Part shown: positions 43,267 to 51,434 of the stretch, piece by piece
How positions within the stretch are numbered: position 1 is the stretch's first letter
Layout of the letters: each line of letters begins with the position of its first letter
Assembly: GCF_007752345.1 (NCBI RefSeq)
Contig: NZ_CP036299.1
Coordinates: 3,373,501-3,437,500, forward strand
Length of the DNA stretch: 64,000 nucleotides
From: Planctopirus ephydatiae
Lineage (GTDB): Bacteria > Planctomycetota > Planctomycetia > Planctomycetales > Planctomycetaceae
Reading direction: 5' to 3'
The notes under the pieces: model-generated
Told to the model about the DNA's origin: nothing
Seen by the model: only the letters and a program-made list of their open reading frames with translations
Databases searched by the model: none
Made by a program: the position numbers and the translations under genes

Positions 43267-44400
43267 ATGATTCGACAGGCTCATGAATTCGACGTGGTCG
43301 TGATTGGAGCAGGGCCAGCAGGGATCGGGGTTGGTTGTGTGCTCAGGGCGCTTGGCTTGCAGAACTTTGTCGTATTCGACAAGCACGAAGTCGGCGCCAG
43401 TTTTCAACGCTGGCCTCGGGAGATGCGACTGATAACTCCATCATTTCCCAGTAACGCTTATGGATTTCCTGACCTCAATGCTATTACCGCCGATACTTCT
43501 CCCGGGTACACACTTGAGACCGAACACCCAACGGGTCGTCAATACGCACGTTATCTGCGTCGTGTTGTGAAGGAGTTCAACGTCCCGGTGCAAACCGGAG
43601 TCGATGTCACCGAAATTCGATCGATCACTGACGGCTTCGAGATCATGACTCATGCTGGTACGAGGACAGCAAAATACGTCATCTGGGCTGCTGGCGAGTT
43701 TCAGTATCCGATAGTCGATCCTTTTCCCGGTGCTGAGTATTGCCGGCATACAGCAACCGTTTCCAGCTGGAGAGATGTCGCTGGTGATGAGTTCCTGATC
43801 ATTGGCGGCTACGAAAGTGGGATCGATGCAGCTACAGCGCTATGTCGATTGGGAAAGACGGTAACGGTTCTCGATCGCCGGTCCATTTCGTCGTCTGTGA
43901 CATCTGATCCAAGTGTTGCACTCTCTCCTTTTACTCAAGCTCGTCTGCGACAGGCCGATCGAACGGGGCGGCTGTCAGTACTGGAAAACTTCAAGGTGAT
44001 GCAGGTTCAACGCGAGGGTGAAGAGTTTCTGGTGATTGGGAGGCAGCGTCAGAAGAAGCAAACTGTCTTTCGCACAAAGGTTCCACCCCTTCTGGCGACA
44101 GGTTTTGCTGGCAGTCTCTCTTTAGTTGAGTCTCATTTTGCAAGAGATGAAGGCGGCGTACTCCAACTTTCGTCTGACGATGAGTCAACGATTACGCCAG
44201 GGCTGTTTCTATGCGGACCAATGGTGCGGCATGGAGCGATCATCATGTGCTTCATCTACAAGTACCGACAGCGATTTGCAGTTGTCGCGAATGCGATTGG
44301 TCAACGAATGGGGCTGGATCTCTCGCCACTGGAAGTTTATCGCAAAAAGCAGATGTTTCTGGATGACTTGTCATGCTGCCTCGATGAATGTGCCTGTTGA
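43267..44400 (+). CDS. Flavin-containing monooxygenase-like FAD/NAD(P) oxidoreductase
   Basis: A 377-residue flavoprotein. The FAD loop is VVVIGAGPAGIGVG (residues 11-24), the NAD(P) loop FLIIGGYESGIDAA (near 180), and the C-terminal LFLCGPMVRHG closes the FAD site. It resembles CzcO/ArsO-type monooxygenases often sited near metal resistance genes; the strict FMO fingerprint FxGxxxHxxx(Y/F) is not evident. The ATG at 43267 has AAAGGA before it; the frame to 43210 is not needed. The FeoB-like gene follows after 68 bases, and an arsenic operon lies behind that. Role in arsenic or iron handling is inferred from context. Confidence 0.82.
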   Translation: MIRQAHEFDVVVIGAGPAGIGVGCVLRALGLQNFVVFDKHEVGASFQRWPREMRLITPSFPSNAYGFPDLNAITADTSPGYTLETEHPTGRQYARYLRRVVKEFNVPVQTGVDVTEIRSITDGFEIMTHAGTRTAKYVIWAAGEFQYPIVDPFPGAEYCRHTATVSSWRDVAGDEFLIIGGYESGIDAATALCRLGKTVTVLDRRSISSSVTSDPSVALSPFTQARLRQADRTGRLSVLENFKVMQVQREGEEFLVIGRQRQKKQTVFRTKVPPLLATGFAGSLSLVESHFARDEGGVLQLSSDDESTITPGLFLCGPMVRHGAIIMCFIYKYRQRFAVVANAIGQRMGLDLSPLEVYRKKQMFLDDLSCCLDECAC

Positions 44401-44468
44401 GCATGCGCTGTTGCAATCAGTGAAAGTTCCCACTGAAACCTTCCGTTTTTATTTAGCAGGGATCCATC

Positions 44469-46148
44469 GTGACGATAACAATAGCTCTAGAACGTCAAAC
44501 AGTGCTTCTGGCAGGTCGAGAAAGTGTGGGGAAAAGCCAGCTGGCAGCTGCGTGGGCAAAGCAGCCAGCCCGTTCGGCAAACTTTCGTGGCTCAACTGTT
44601 CACATCGAACACTACCGTACTGAGCGATTCGATCTGGTTGATACTCCGGGAATTCTTAGAACCTCCGACAGCGAGACGACTCGTCTGACTATACAGGAAA
44701 TGGACCAGCACGAAACCGTGCTTCTCGTTGTACAGGCAACCTGTCTCGACGAGGACTTAGCCGAGATGCTGCCATTATTGAAAGGGAAGCGAGGCGCGGT
44801 CGCTGTCACATTCTGGGATAAAGTACAACCGGGAGAGGCCTCGCAAGAGGCTCTTGAACGTCTGGAAAGGGAGACCAGGCTACGATTCATTGCTATGAAT
44901 GCTCGGATGCCAGCAACAGAACAACTACGCGAACTCGAGGAAGCCATCGAGCATTCACAGGCTTTTCCTGAGAAACCACCAAAGTCAAAAACTGGATGGC
45001 GCATTGAGCCTAGACCGGGGATTCTGGAAGGACGATTCGGGGCAGTTTTTTGCCTGATACTACTTCTGATTCCAGCCCTTCTGACAATATTTGGTGCGAA
45101 TCGACTGGCCGACTTTCTGCATCCACTGGTGGCTCAAGCAATCCAACCAGCTATTGAGTGGGTCAATGCCAGTTTTCCCGCATGGCTGGCAGCCCCATTG
45201 ACTGCCGAATATGACGACTTTGGCTATGGTTTGCTCAATATGGGGCCTTTTTTGCTCCTGTGGGCGTTTCCGACCGTTGTGCTGTTCGCAGTAATTAGCG
45301 CGATCTACAAAACGACAGGACTGATTGAACGGATCAATGTCACTTTGCATCCTTTAGTTCGCCCACTGGGCTTAAGTGGCAGAGACCTGGTGCGAGTTCT
45401 AGTAGGATTCGGCTGCAATGTGCCCGCGGTGATCAGTACTCGAGCATGCTCCTCCTGTTCGCGGGGGAATGCAATCTCGGCGATCTCTTTTGGGGCAGCC
45501 TGCAGTTATCAACTGCCCGCGACGCTGGCAGTTCTCTCTGCAGGTGCAGTCGCTAATGGAACGAATCCATTATGGCCCATGTTTGGCTATTTCGCCTATC
45601 TACTCGTAACCACGATGATTTATCTGAGGCTGACATCAACTTCTGTTTCGAGAGATCGCCTGAACATGCTGATGCATTTCCAGCGACCATTCCTGCAATG
45701 GCCGTCGTGGGCGGCGATTTATCGCGAAATCCGAGGGACTTTGGAACAGTTCCTATTTCAGGCCATGCCGATTTTCGTCGTGATCTGTGGAGTGACATCA
45801 TTACTTGCGTACAGTGGAGCGATTGCGGTTCTTTCAGCGGTACTCTCACCAATCATGACCATCTTTAATCTGCCAGCTTCAGCATCAGTCGCTATGGTCA
45901 TGGCAAGCATTCGCAAGGATGGAATATTCCTGCTGACACCGTTGGAGGGTACTGCCACTCCCATGACAACGCTCCAGTTTCTTACTGCCGTGTATCTTGC
46001 AGGAGTATTGCTTCCTTGTCTCGTCACTGCATTGCAGATTTCGCGAGAGATGGGCTGGCAGTTTGCCGTGAAAATGATGGCTCGTCAGGCGATCTTCGCT
46101 TCTCTTTTCGCCGCACTTCTGGGATGGATCGGTGCCTTTGGGAACTGA
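44469..46148 (+). CDS. FeoB-like membrane GTPase transporter (short G domain)
   Basis: A 559-residue protein shaped like ferrous iron transporter FeoB but shorter (typical 650-780). The N-terminal G domain has P-loop GRESVGKS (16-23) and DTPGI (59-63), but the NxxD base-specificity motif reads TFWD, so guanine binding may be altered, and the switch-I region is very short. Two Gate domains follow: GFGCNVPAVISTRACSSC (near 315) and LLPCLVT (near 520) keep both pore cysteines; two extra cysteines (ACSSC) follow the first. About ten membrane segments. It could move Fe(II) or another ion; its place between a flavoprotein and an arsenic operon leaves the substrate open. Confidence 0.85.
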   Translation: MTITIALERQTVLLAGRESVGKSQLAAAWAKQPARSANFRGSTVHIEHYRTERFDLVDTPGILRTSDSETTRLTIQEMDQHETVLLVVQATCLDEDLAEMLPLLKGKRGAVAVTFWDKVQPGEASQEALERLERETRLRFIAMNARMPATEQLRELEEAIEHSQAFPEKPPKSKTGWRIEPRPGILEGRFGAVFCLILLLIPALLTIFGANRLADFLHPLVAQAIQPAIEWVNASFPAWLAAPLTAEYDDFGYGLLNMGPFLLLWAFPTVVLFAVISAIYKTTGLIERINVTLHPLVRPLGLSGRDLVRVLVGFGCNVPAVISTRACSSCSRGNAISAISFGAACSYQLPATLAVLSAGAVANGTNPLWPMFGYFAYLLVTTMIYLRLTSTSVSRDRLNMLMHFQRPFLQWPSWAAIYREIRGTLEQFLFQAMPIFVVICGVTSLLAYSGAIAVLSAVLSPIMTIFNLPASASVAMVMASIRKDGIFLLTPLEGTATPMTTLQFLTAVYLAGVLLPCLVTALQISREMGWQFAVKMMARQAIFASLFAALLGWIGAFGN

Positions 46149-46152
46149 TTTC

Positions 46153-46180
46153 GTCACTCAGTAAAGACATACTGAGTGAC
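46153..46180. terminator. Hairpin after the FeoB-like gene
   Basis: GTCACTCAGTA (46153-46163) pairs perfectly with TACTGAGTGAC (46170-46180) around a 6-base loop, five bases after the stop codon. There is no T tract, so it could be a terminator or an mRNA-stabilising 3' end. Confidence 0.6.
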
Positions 46181-46418
46181 TGATGGTGTCGCTATTTCAA
46201 GCGAAGATTTCGCGTGCAACTTAACCGGCGACGTCAGTCAAACGGAACTCTCTTCCTCCGTATTCGTAGGTAAGAGATTCGTGGTCAAGACAAGGTGGCC
46301 AAGACATCGCTTCGCACGCCTTGTTAACACCATTCACGAGAAGTTAGTCATGAATGTAAACTCTTGCAGATCTCTAAACCCTGGTCATAATTTGTTGCTC
46401 TTTGACTACCCTAGAAGA

Positions 46419-46457
46419 AGTTTCTTGTCCCCTCTGCAGGGGCTGAAACTGTTTTTT
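46419..46457 (+). terminator. Rho-independent terminator or attenuator upstream of arsR
   Basis: AGTTTC (46419-46424) with GAAACT (46445-46450) and inner CCCCT (46429-46433) with AGGGG (46438-46442), followed by GTTTTTT. It lies 56 bases before the arsR start, so it insulates the ars operon from the FeoB-like transcript or acts as an attenuator if the ars promoter lies further upstream. Confidence 0.72.
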
Positions 46458-46489
46458 GAGCCGGATGTTCGCTTTCATTTTCGAAAATC

Positions 46490-46507
46490 CATGGCTATAT
46501 TGCCATG
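46490..46507. promoter_or_regulatory. Candidate ArsR operator
   Basis: CATGGC-TATATT-GCCATG has perfect 6-base arms around a 6-base AT core and ends 5 bases before the arsR ATG. Size, symmetry and position suit autoregulation by an ArsR dimer overlapping the -10 region. Confidence 0.55.
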
Positions 46508-46512
46508 CAACC

Positions 46513-46848
46513 ATGAACAACGAGCAGCAAATCAAGTACGAAGCCCGGGCGAAGATCGCGAAGGCGCTGGCACATCCTGCCAGATTGTTCATGCTCGACT
46601 GGATGCATGATCGCGAATGTTCCGTCTCCGAACTCACCGCTGAACTAGAACTTGATCAATCGACGGTTTCCAAACATCTGGCTGTGCTGCGCGAAGCAGG
46701 GATTGTTTCAGTACGCAAAGCGGGAACAACGTCCTTCTACCGCGTCAGCTGTGGTTGTCTCGATGGGTTCTTCACCTGCCTGGAAAACGTGCTCAAGTGC
46801 GACATCACCAAGCGACAACAAAGCCTCGCTGAGGATTCAACCTCATGA
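46513..46848 (+). CDS. arsR: ArsR-family arsenic-responsive repressor
   Basis: A 111-residue winged-helix repressor: ALAHPARLFML, then the recognition helix region SVSELTAELELDQSTVSKHLAVLREAGIV and a wing (VRKAGTTSFYRV). The classical ELCVCDL arsenite motif of the E. coli-type protein is missing: only C36 is found there. Instead a C-terminal cysteine cluster, C80, C82, C89 and C96, is present, like the C-terminal site known from Acidithiobacillus ferrooxidans ArsR. ATG 46513 is chosen over the frame start at 46456. Its stop overlaps the aquaporin start (ATGA). It should repress the operon until arsenite binds. Confidence 0.88.
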   Translation: MNNEQQIKYEARAKIAKALAHPARLFMLDWMHDRECSVSELTAELELDQSTVSKHLAVLREAGIVSVRKAGTTSFYRVSCGCLDGFFTCLENVLKCDITKRQQSLAEDSTS

Positions 46849-47561
46849 GCACACGAAGCTATGTTGCTGAAGCGATCGGCACTTTCACCCTGGTATTTGC
46901 CGGAGCAGGGGCGATCGTGGTTAACGATCTCAGTGGCGGTGTCATTACTCATCCCGGGATTGCCTTAACTTTCGGCCTGGTCGTCATGGCCATGATCTAC
47001 GCCCTGGGTGATATTTCTGGAGCCCACCTGAACCCCGCCGTGACGCTGGGTTTCTGGCTTGCACGGCGACTGCCAGCACGCCAATTGGTACCTTATATCG
47101 GCAGCCAGATATTGGGTGCTGTGATTGCAGCCAGCCTGTTACGAATGCTCTTCCTCTACCATCCCACTTTGGGTGCAACGTTGCCGGTCTATTTCTGGTG
47201 GCAGGCTCTGATTATGGAAATCATTCTCACCGCCATATTGATGTTTGTCATTTTGTGTGTCTCCACGGGGGCTCGCGAAAAAGGTGTGATGGCAGGAGCA
47301 GCCATTGGTGCAGTGGTCGCGTTTGAAGCCATGTTCGGCGGCCCGATCTCAGGGGCTTCGATGAATCCGGCACGCTCACTCGGGCCAGCCGTTGTCAGCG
47401 GAAATCTCGCCTCATTGTGGATTTATATGTTGGCACCATGCATCGGATCAGCGTTCGCTGTCTTGAGTTTTCAGCAATTACACCAGGAAATTTCCATACC
47501 TGCCAATTCACAAGACGAACTCCAAACCAATAACTCCACAACAGACAGGCTCGAATCATGA
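46845..47561 (+). CDS. Aquaglyceroporin (AqpS-like MIP channel) of the ars operon
   Basis: A 238-residue MIP-family channel with six membrane segments and the two NPA motifs, AHLNPAVT (near residue 62) and ASMNPARS (near 182). In rhizobial ars operons the AqpS channel lets arsenite, made by ArsC, leave the cell down its gradient and replaces an active ArsB/Acr3 pump. No ArsB or Acr3 gene is seen here, so that role fits, though water or glycerol transport cannot be excluded. It overlaps arsR and arsC by four bases each, so the three are translationally coupled. Confidence 0.9.
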   Translation: MSTRSYVAEAIGTFTLVFAGAGAIVVNDLSGGVITHPGIALTFGLVVMAMIYALGDISGAHLNPAVTLGFWLARRLPARQLVPYIGSQILGAVIAASLLRMLFLYHPTLGATLPVYFWWQALIMEIILTAILMFVILCVSTGAREKGVMAGAAIGAVVAFEAMFGGPISGASMNPARSLGPAVVSGNLASLWIYMLAPCIGSAFAVLSFQQLHQEISIPANSQDELQTNNSTTDRLES

Positions 47562-47974
47562 AACGCGTACTCATTCTTTGCACGGGAAACTCCTGTCGCT
47601 CGCAAATGGCCGAAGGTTTATGGAACTCTCTGGGTCAGCCGACATGGGAAGCGGTCTCGGCAGGCTCACGTCCTGCTGGCTACGTTCATCCGCTGGCCGT
47701 GCGAGCCATGGGAGAACTGGGGATCGATATTTCGAACCTCGTGAGTAAGTCGGTCGCGCCCTATCAGAATGAGAACTTCGATCTGGTGGTCACCGTGTGC
47801 GATAACGCCAAAGAGGATTGCCCTGTGTTCCCGGGAGCGAAACTCACGCTGCATTGGCCATTTGAGGACCCGGCCCATGCCGAAGGGAACGACGAGGAAA
47901 AGATGGTCATGTTCCGCCGTGTGCGTGATGAAATCCGTGATACCATCAGTGGCTATCTCGCAAGTGGGACGTAA
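47558..47974 (+). CDS. arsC: Arsenate reductase, thioredoxin-coupled (LMW-phosphatase type)
   Basis: A 138-residue protein with the LMW-phosphatase loop LCTGNSCRS (catalytic C8) and a redox pair C81 and C88 in VCDNAKEDC, the C-x6-C spacing that defines the Staphylococcus pI258-type arsenate reductase. It reduces arsenate to arsenite by a cysteine relay regenerated by thioredoxin. Length is normal. It is the last gene of the arsR-aqpS-arsC operon. Confidence 0.95.
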   Translation: MKRVLILCTGNSCRSQMAEGLWNSLGQPTWEAVSAGSRPAGYVHPLAVRAMGELGIDISNLVSKSVAPYQNENFDLVVTVCDNAKEDCPVFPGAKLTLHWPFEDPAHAEGNDEEKMVMFRRVRDEIRDTISGYLASGT

Positions 47975-48175
47975 TCAAGATTTCTGAAAAATCGTGATCA
48001 CGACGTAATCGCTGGACAATTCAGGCGGATCCTTGAAATCCATGGCGAATCGAGGGCCCGTCAAGCATGCTGGCTCGGAGCCCCGCAAGCATGGAACGCC
48101 AAGTCGTGTTAAATTCTGGAATCAGCATCACGAATCAGAACCACATTCAAAACAACAGAAAGAGCACGCTCTATC

Positions 48176-49408
48176 GTGGCAGATCGTTGGGATATCTTCT
48201 GCCGGGTGATTGATAATTATGGCGATATTGGTGTGTGCTGGCGTTTGGCTCGACAGCTGCATTATGAACTGGGGATTCGCGTCAGGCTCTGGGTCGATCG
48301 ACTCGAGGTGCTGACTCACCTGTGCCCACAAGTCCAGATGAACCAGGGGTGTCAGCAGGTGGATGGTATCGAAATCTGCCAATGGGAGAGCTGTTCAGAA
48401 GAAACTCTGACCGCTCGAGTGGTCATTGAAGCTTTTGCCTGTGAGATTCCCAGCTGTTACCAAAGATCACTCCTTTCACTCCACGAGTCAGAGCCAAATC
48501 CTCCTGTGGTGTGGATTAATCTGGAATATCTCAGTGCCGAGGATTGGGTTTCTGAGTGCCATGGGCTGGCAACTCCAGGTTCTTCGACCAGCCTGAGGAA
48601 GTATTTCTTCTTCCCGGGCTTTACGACCGAAACGGGGGGATTGCTTAAGGAAGCTGGTCTGAGGGAGCAAGTCCGTCGCTATCAGCAGGAGTTCACATCT
48701 CAAGTTTCTCAGGCGACGCCAGAACTGTGGGCTCGACTGGTTGGGAAATCAGGGGATAACCCTCTTCCTGAATCTCACGAAATGCCCGGTGAACTGCGAG
48801 TTTCCTTATTCTGTTATCTGAATCCACTGATTCCCCAGCTTCTCGATTACTGGTCATCCAGAAGTGCTCCCACGAGTCTGTTTGTCACCCAGGGATTAGC
48901 GACCAATCAGGTTGCCGAGTGGTGTGGGCATCCCCTCAAAGCGGGCGATCGACTGCAAATTGGTGCACTTGAGCTTTTGATTTTGCCCTTTCTGCCACCC
49001 CCGGCTTACGACGAACTGCTCTGGAGTTGTGATTTCAATTTTGTGCGGGGGGAAGACTCTTTTGTTCGTGCTCAATGGGCCAACCGCCCTCTGATCTGGC
49101 AGATTTATCCGCAGGAAGACTCTGCTCACCACAAGAAGCTCGAAGCCTTTCTGAGCCTGTATTTAAGGGGTATTTGCAATCTTGAGGCAGTTTCCGAGTT
49201 CTGGCGTCTTTGGAATCACATTCCGCCGGATCGTTCCTGGGCACATGCCAGCGGCATCGAAGACGCCTGGGAAAAACTGCTTCATTTTCGACAAGAATGG
49301 AATCGACACAGCCAGGAATGGGCCGACCGGCTTGACCGTAAGGGCAATCTCGCAAACAATCTGCAAATGTTCGTAAGAAAAATCCGTGAGGAAACTTCAC
49401 GCTCTTGA
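48176..49408 (+). CDS. earP: EF-P arginine rhamnosyltransferase EarP
   Basis: A 410-residue GT-B glycosyltransferase that moves rhamnose from dTDP-L-rhamnose to an arginine of elongation factor P. The family's catalytic aspartates are at D13 and D17 (VIDNYGDIGVCWRLARQL), and RGEDSFVRAQWA (Glu 293) followed by WQIYPQEDSAHHKKL is the nucleotide-sugar signature. GTG start with AGAAAGAG upstream. The efp gene lies 52 bases downstream, and that EF-P has an arginine at the modification site, so the pair works together to make active EF-P for polyproline translation. The rhamnose pathway genes are not in the window. Confidence 0.95.
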   Translation: MADRWDIFCRVIDNYGDIGVCWRLARQLHYELGIRVRLWVDRLEVLTHLCPQVQMNQGCQQVDGIEICQWESCSEETLTARVVIEAFACEIPSCYQRSLLSLHESEPNPPVVWINLEYLSAEDWVSECHGLATPGSSTSLRKYFFFPGFTTETGGLLKEAGLREQVRRYQQEFTSQVSQATPELWARLVGKSGDNPLPESHEMPGELRVSLFCYLNPLIPQLLDYWSSRSAPTSLFVTQGLATNQVAEWCGHPLKAGDRLQIGALELLILPFLPPPAYDELLWSCDFNFVRGEDSFVRAQWANRPLIWQIYPQEDSAHHKKLEAFLSLYLRGICNLEAVSEFWRLWNHIPPDRSWAHASGIEDAWEKLLHFRQEWNRHSQEWADRLDRKGNLANNLQMFVRKIREETSRS

Positions 49409-49460
49409 GAGCCCAGGTTCCTCCCCATCAGACTGTGACCATCTTCCAGGAAATTGTTTC

Positions 49461-50030
49461 ATGAGTGTTAAGCTGGCAGGCGACCTGCAGTCGGGCAATG
49501 TGGTGATCGTCGAAGGAAATCCCCTTGTTGTTTTGAAAGCCCAGTACAACAAGTCAGGTCGCAACGCTGCCGTTGTCAAACTGCGAATGAAGAACCTGTT
49601 GACCGGTCGCGTCTCCGAAACGGTCGTCAAAGCCGATGAAAAAATGGAACAGATCATTCTCGACAAGAAAGAATGTACCTATTCCTACTCAGCTCCACCG
49701 GTTCACGTGTTCGTCGATGGCGACTACAACCAGTACGAGATCGATGCCGAAACGATGGCTGATGTTGAAAAATACCTCATGCCAGAAATGACCGATGTTG
49801 TCGAAGTGACATTCTACGAAAGTAAGCCAATTTCTGTGGTCTTCCCGAAGGTCATCATTCGCGAAGTCGAATACACCGAACCTGTGACCCGCGGTGATAC
49901 TTCAGGAAAGATTACCAAGGCAGCGGTTCTCAAGCACTCAAAGTACGAGCTTCAGGTTTCGGCCTTCGTAGAAATTGGCGACAAGATTGAAATTGATACG
50001 GAGACCGGCGAGTTCCGCCGCCGCTGCTAA
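49461..50030 (+). CDS. efp: Translation elongation factor P (arginine-type)
   Basis: A 189-residue three-domain EF-P that relieves ribosome stalling at polyproline. The modification loop NKSGRNAAVV carries R34, the target of EarP, instead of the lysine of the EpmA type. The rest is very close to gammaproteobacterial arginine-type EF-Ps (KNLLTG, TYSY, GDTSGK, LQVSAFVEIGD). The start at 49461 has AGGA about 10 bases upstream; the frame to 49386 is not needed. A strong terminator follows. Confidence 0.97.
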   Translation: MSVKLAGDLQSGNVVIVEGNPLVVLKAQYNKSGRNAAVVKLRMKNLLTGRVSETVVKADEKMEQIILDKKECTYSYSAPPVHVFVDGDYNQYEIDAETMADVEKYLMPEMTDVVEVTFYESKPISVVFPKVIIREVEYTEPVTRGDTSGKITKAAVLKHSKYELQVSAFVEIGDKIEIDTETGEFRRRC

Positions 50031-50116
50031 TCGAAACATCTTGCAGGAGGACAGTTTTGTTCGGTGTCATTACTGCATGATTCGACGATGCGGAATTCTA
50101 CATTTCAGCGAAAAAC

Positions 50117-50152
50117 AAAAAACTCGATCTGCCATGGCAGATCGAGTTTTTT
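50117..50152. terminator. Bidirectional terminator after efp
   Basis: AAAAAACTCGATCTGCC and GGCAGATCGAGTTTTTT are perfectly complementary around AT (36 bases). With the T and A runs it should stop both efp transcripts and the minus-strand rhodanese transcript. Confidence 0.92.
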
Positions 50153-50199
50153 CGTGATAGATGACGGTGCGCAACTCCTGAGCGAATTGCCATTCAAAC

Positions 50200-50601
50200 T
50201 TACTTGGAGACAGGGAAGCCTTCTTTGACAAGGTCTTTGTAACCCTGCTGAAGCGGCCTGACGTCGTAGCCGTAATCCTTCAGCAGTCCAGCGGCTCCGA
50301 GCGATCGGGCACCCACCGCACAGTGCGTGTAAATGATCTGATTTTTGGGCAATACTCTCTCGACATCAGCCTGCGTCATCCCTTTCTGAAGTTTACGAAA
50401 GGGGACCAGCAAGGCTCCTTCGACATGCCCACGATCCCATTCCGCCTGATCACGCACATCGACCAGCAGGGCTTTCTTTTCCTGAACCTGCTGTTTGACC
50501 ACATCGAGTGAGTCGGTCGTGTAATCAGCGCCCTGCGCGTGGCCAAAGCCAGCAAAGACCAAGGCAACAATGACCAGAGAGTTCCTGACCACCAGATTCA
50601 T
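50200..50601 (-). CDS. Exported rhodanese-domain protein
   Basis: A 133-residue protein with a signal peptide (SLVIVALVFAGFGHA) and a single rhodanese domain: LLVDVRDQAEWDRGHVEGALLVP and IYTHCAVGARS with the catalytic Cys (near residue 98). It would bind or transfer sulfane sulfur in the periplasm; the substrate is unknown. It is the second gene of a minus-strand pair with the membrane protein at 50635-51243, 33 bases apart. Confidence 0.9.
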   Translation of the reverse strand: MNLVVRNSLVIVALVFAGFGHAQGADYTTDSLDVVKQQVQEKKALLVDVRDQAEWDRGHVEGALLVPFRKLQKGMTQADVERVLPKNQIIYTHCAVGARSLGAAGLLKDYGYDVRPLQQGYKDLVKEGFPVSK

Positions 50602-50634
50602 AAAGACTTACCTTTCCCTAAGAACCAAAAAAAC

Positions 50635-51243
50635 TCACGAAGCCACCTCGGACGAAGTGGGTTCCTCTAATCCAGCAGACCGGCGACCAATCCCCAGCAG
50701 CCAGACCAGCCCCATCAGCAGTTTGAGAATCACCCCCACCACATAAAGCAATGTCAGAAATGCCCAGAAACCTCCAAAAAAGACGCTGAACTTCCAATTG
50801 GCGGGCAGGAAAAGCCACGTCGAACCTGTCTCTTTGTGGTTGATGAAATTCTCGACCTGCGTTTTCGCTCCCTCAATACTGACGGGGGAAACCGAGATCG
50901 AAAAGGAACTTTGTCCTTCACCGACAAACGTGAGTGTTCCTTCACCATCGATTTGGCCACGCCCCTGATTGTGTCGACGACGCTCTTCAGCAGTTCTTTC
51001 CCGTGCAGCCCTCACCTTCGTTTCGACCGCCAGCAGAGGATCAATGACGGCTGAGCGAAAGGGGATCACAAAGAGCAGACACGTCGAAGCCCGTGCTACT
51101 GGTCGTCCTTCCCGGTTCTCCAGCATGACGTATGAAACAGGTGCAATCATCGTGATCACCGTCGGTACAATCACAAACCCGATGACGCCAATCAGATGAC
51201 TGATCCAATTTCCTTGATGACCTGCAGCTTGTTTCGACATCAT
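50635..51243 (-). CDS. Membrane protein of unknown function
   Basis: A 202-residue protein with two N-terminal hydrophobic stretches (HLIGVIGFVIVPTVITMIA and TCLLFVIPFRSAV), a charged middle part (ETKVRAARERTAEERRRHNQ), a beta-rich stretch (GEGTLTFVGEGQSSFSISV), and a C-terminal membrane segment (FLTLLYVVGVILKLLMGLVWLLGIG). No family is recognised. It is probably co-transcribed with the rhodanese gene downstream, which suggests an envelope role connected with sulfur or redox, by context only. Confidence 0.72.
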   Translation of the reverse strand: MMSKQAAGHQGNWISHLIGVIGFVIVPTVITMIAPVSYVMLENREGRPVARASTCLLFVIPFRSAVIDPLLAVETKVRAARERTAEERRRHNQGRGQIDGEGTLTFVGEGQSSFSISVSPVSIEGAKTQVENFINHKETGSTWLFLPANWKFSVFFGGFWAFLTLLYVVGVILKLLMGLVWLLGIGRRSAGLEEPTSSEVAS

Positions 51244-51434
51244 TACGAATCCTGCAATTCTGAGGTTCCCCCCAGATCAATCACCACAGTTCATGAACTC
51301 TTCGCGAGCATGACTCAAAAAAGCCTGCAGATCGAGTGAGATTTCAAGGCCTTGATCGGCAGAGTATTCGAATACCCATTTGGCAGTAAGATTTCTCTGC
51401 TTGTTTACCACAATTTAATAGCCGAAGTGAACTC

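Larger units (their letters stand above)
46149..46512. other. Intergenic region before the ars operon
   Basis: 364 bases holding, in order, a hairpin directly after the FeoB-like stop (46153-46180), about 240 bases with no recognised element, a terminator (46419-46457) and the candidate ArsR operator (46490-46507). A 145-codon ORF across it is not accepted. Confidence 0.55.

Noticed and set aside
44126-44623. 165-codon ORF bridging the flavoprotein and FeoB-like genes
   Set aside because: It overlaps both supported genes in another frame and has no ribosome site.
46176-46610. 145-codon ORF before and into arsR
   Set aside because: It runs through a terminator and the operator and overlaps arsR in another frame.
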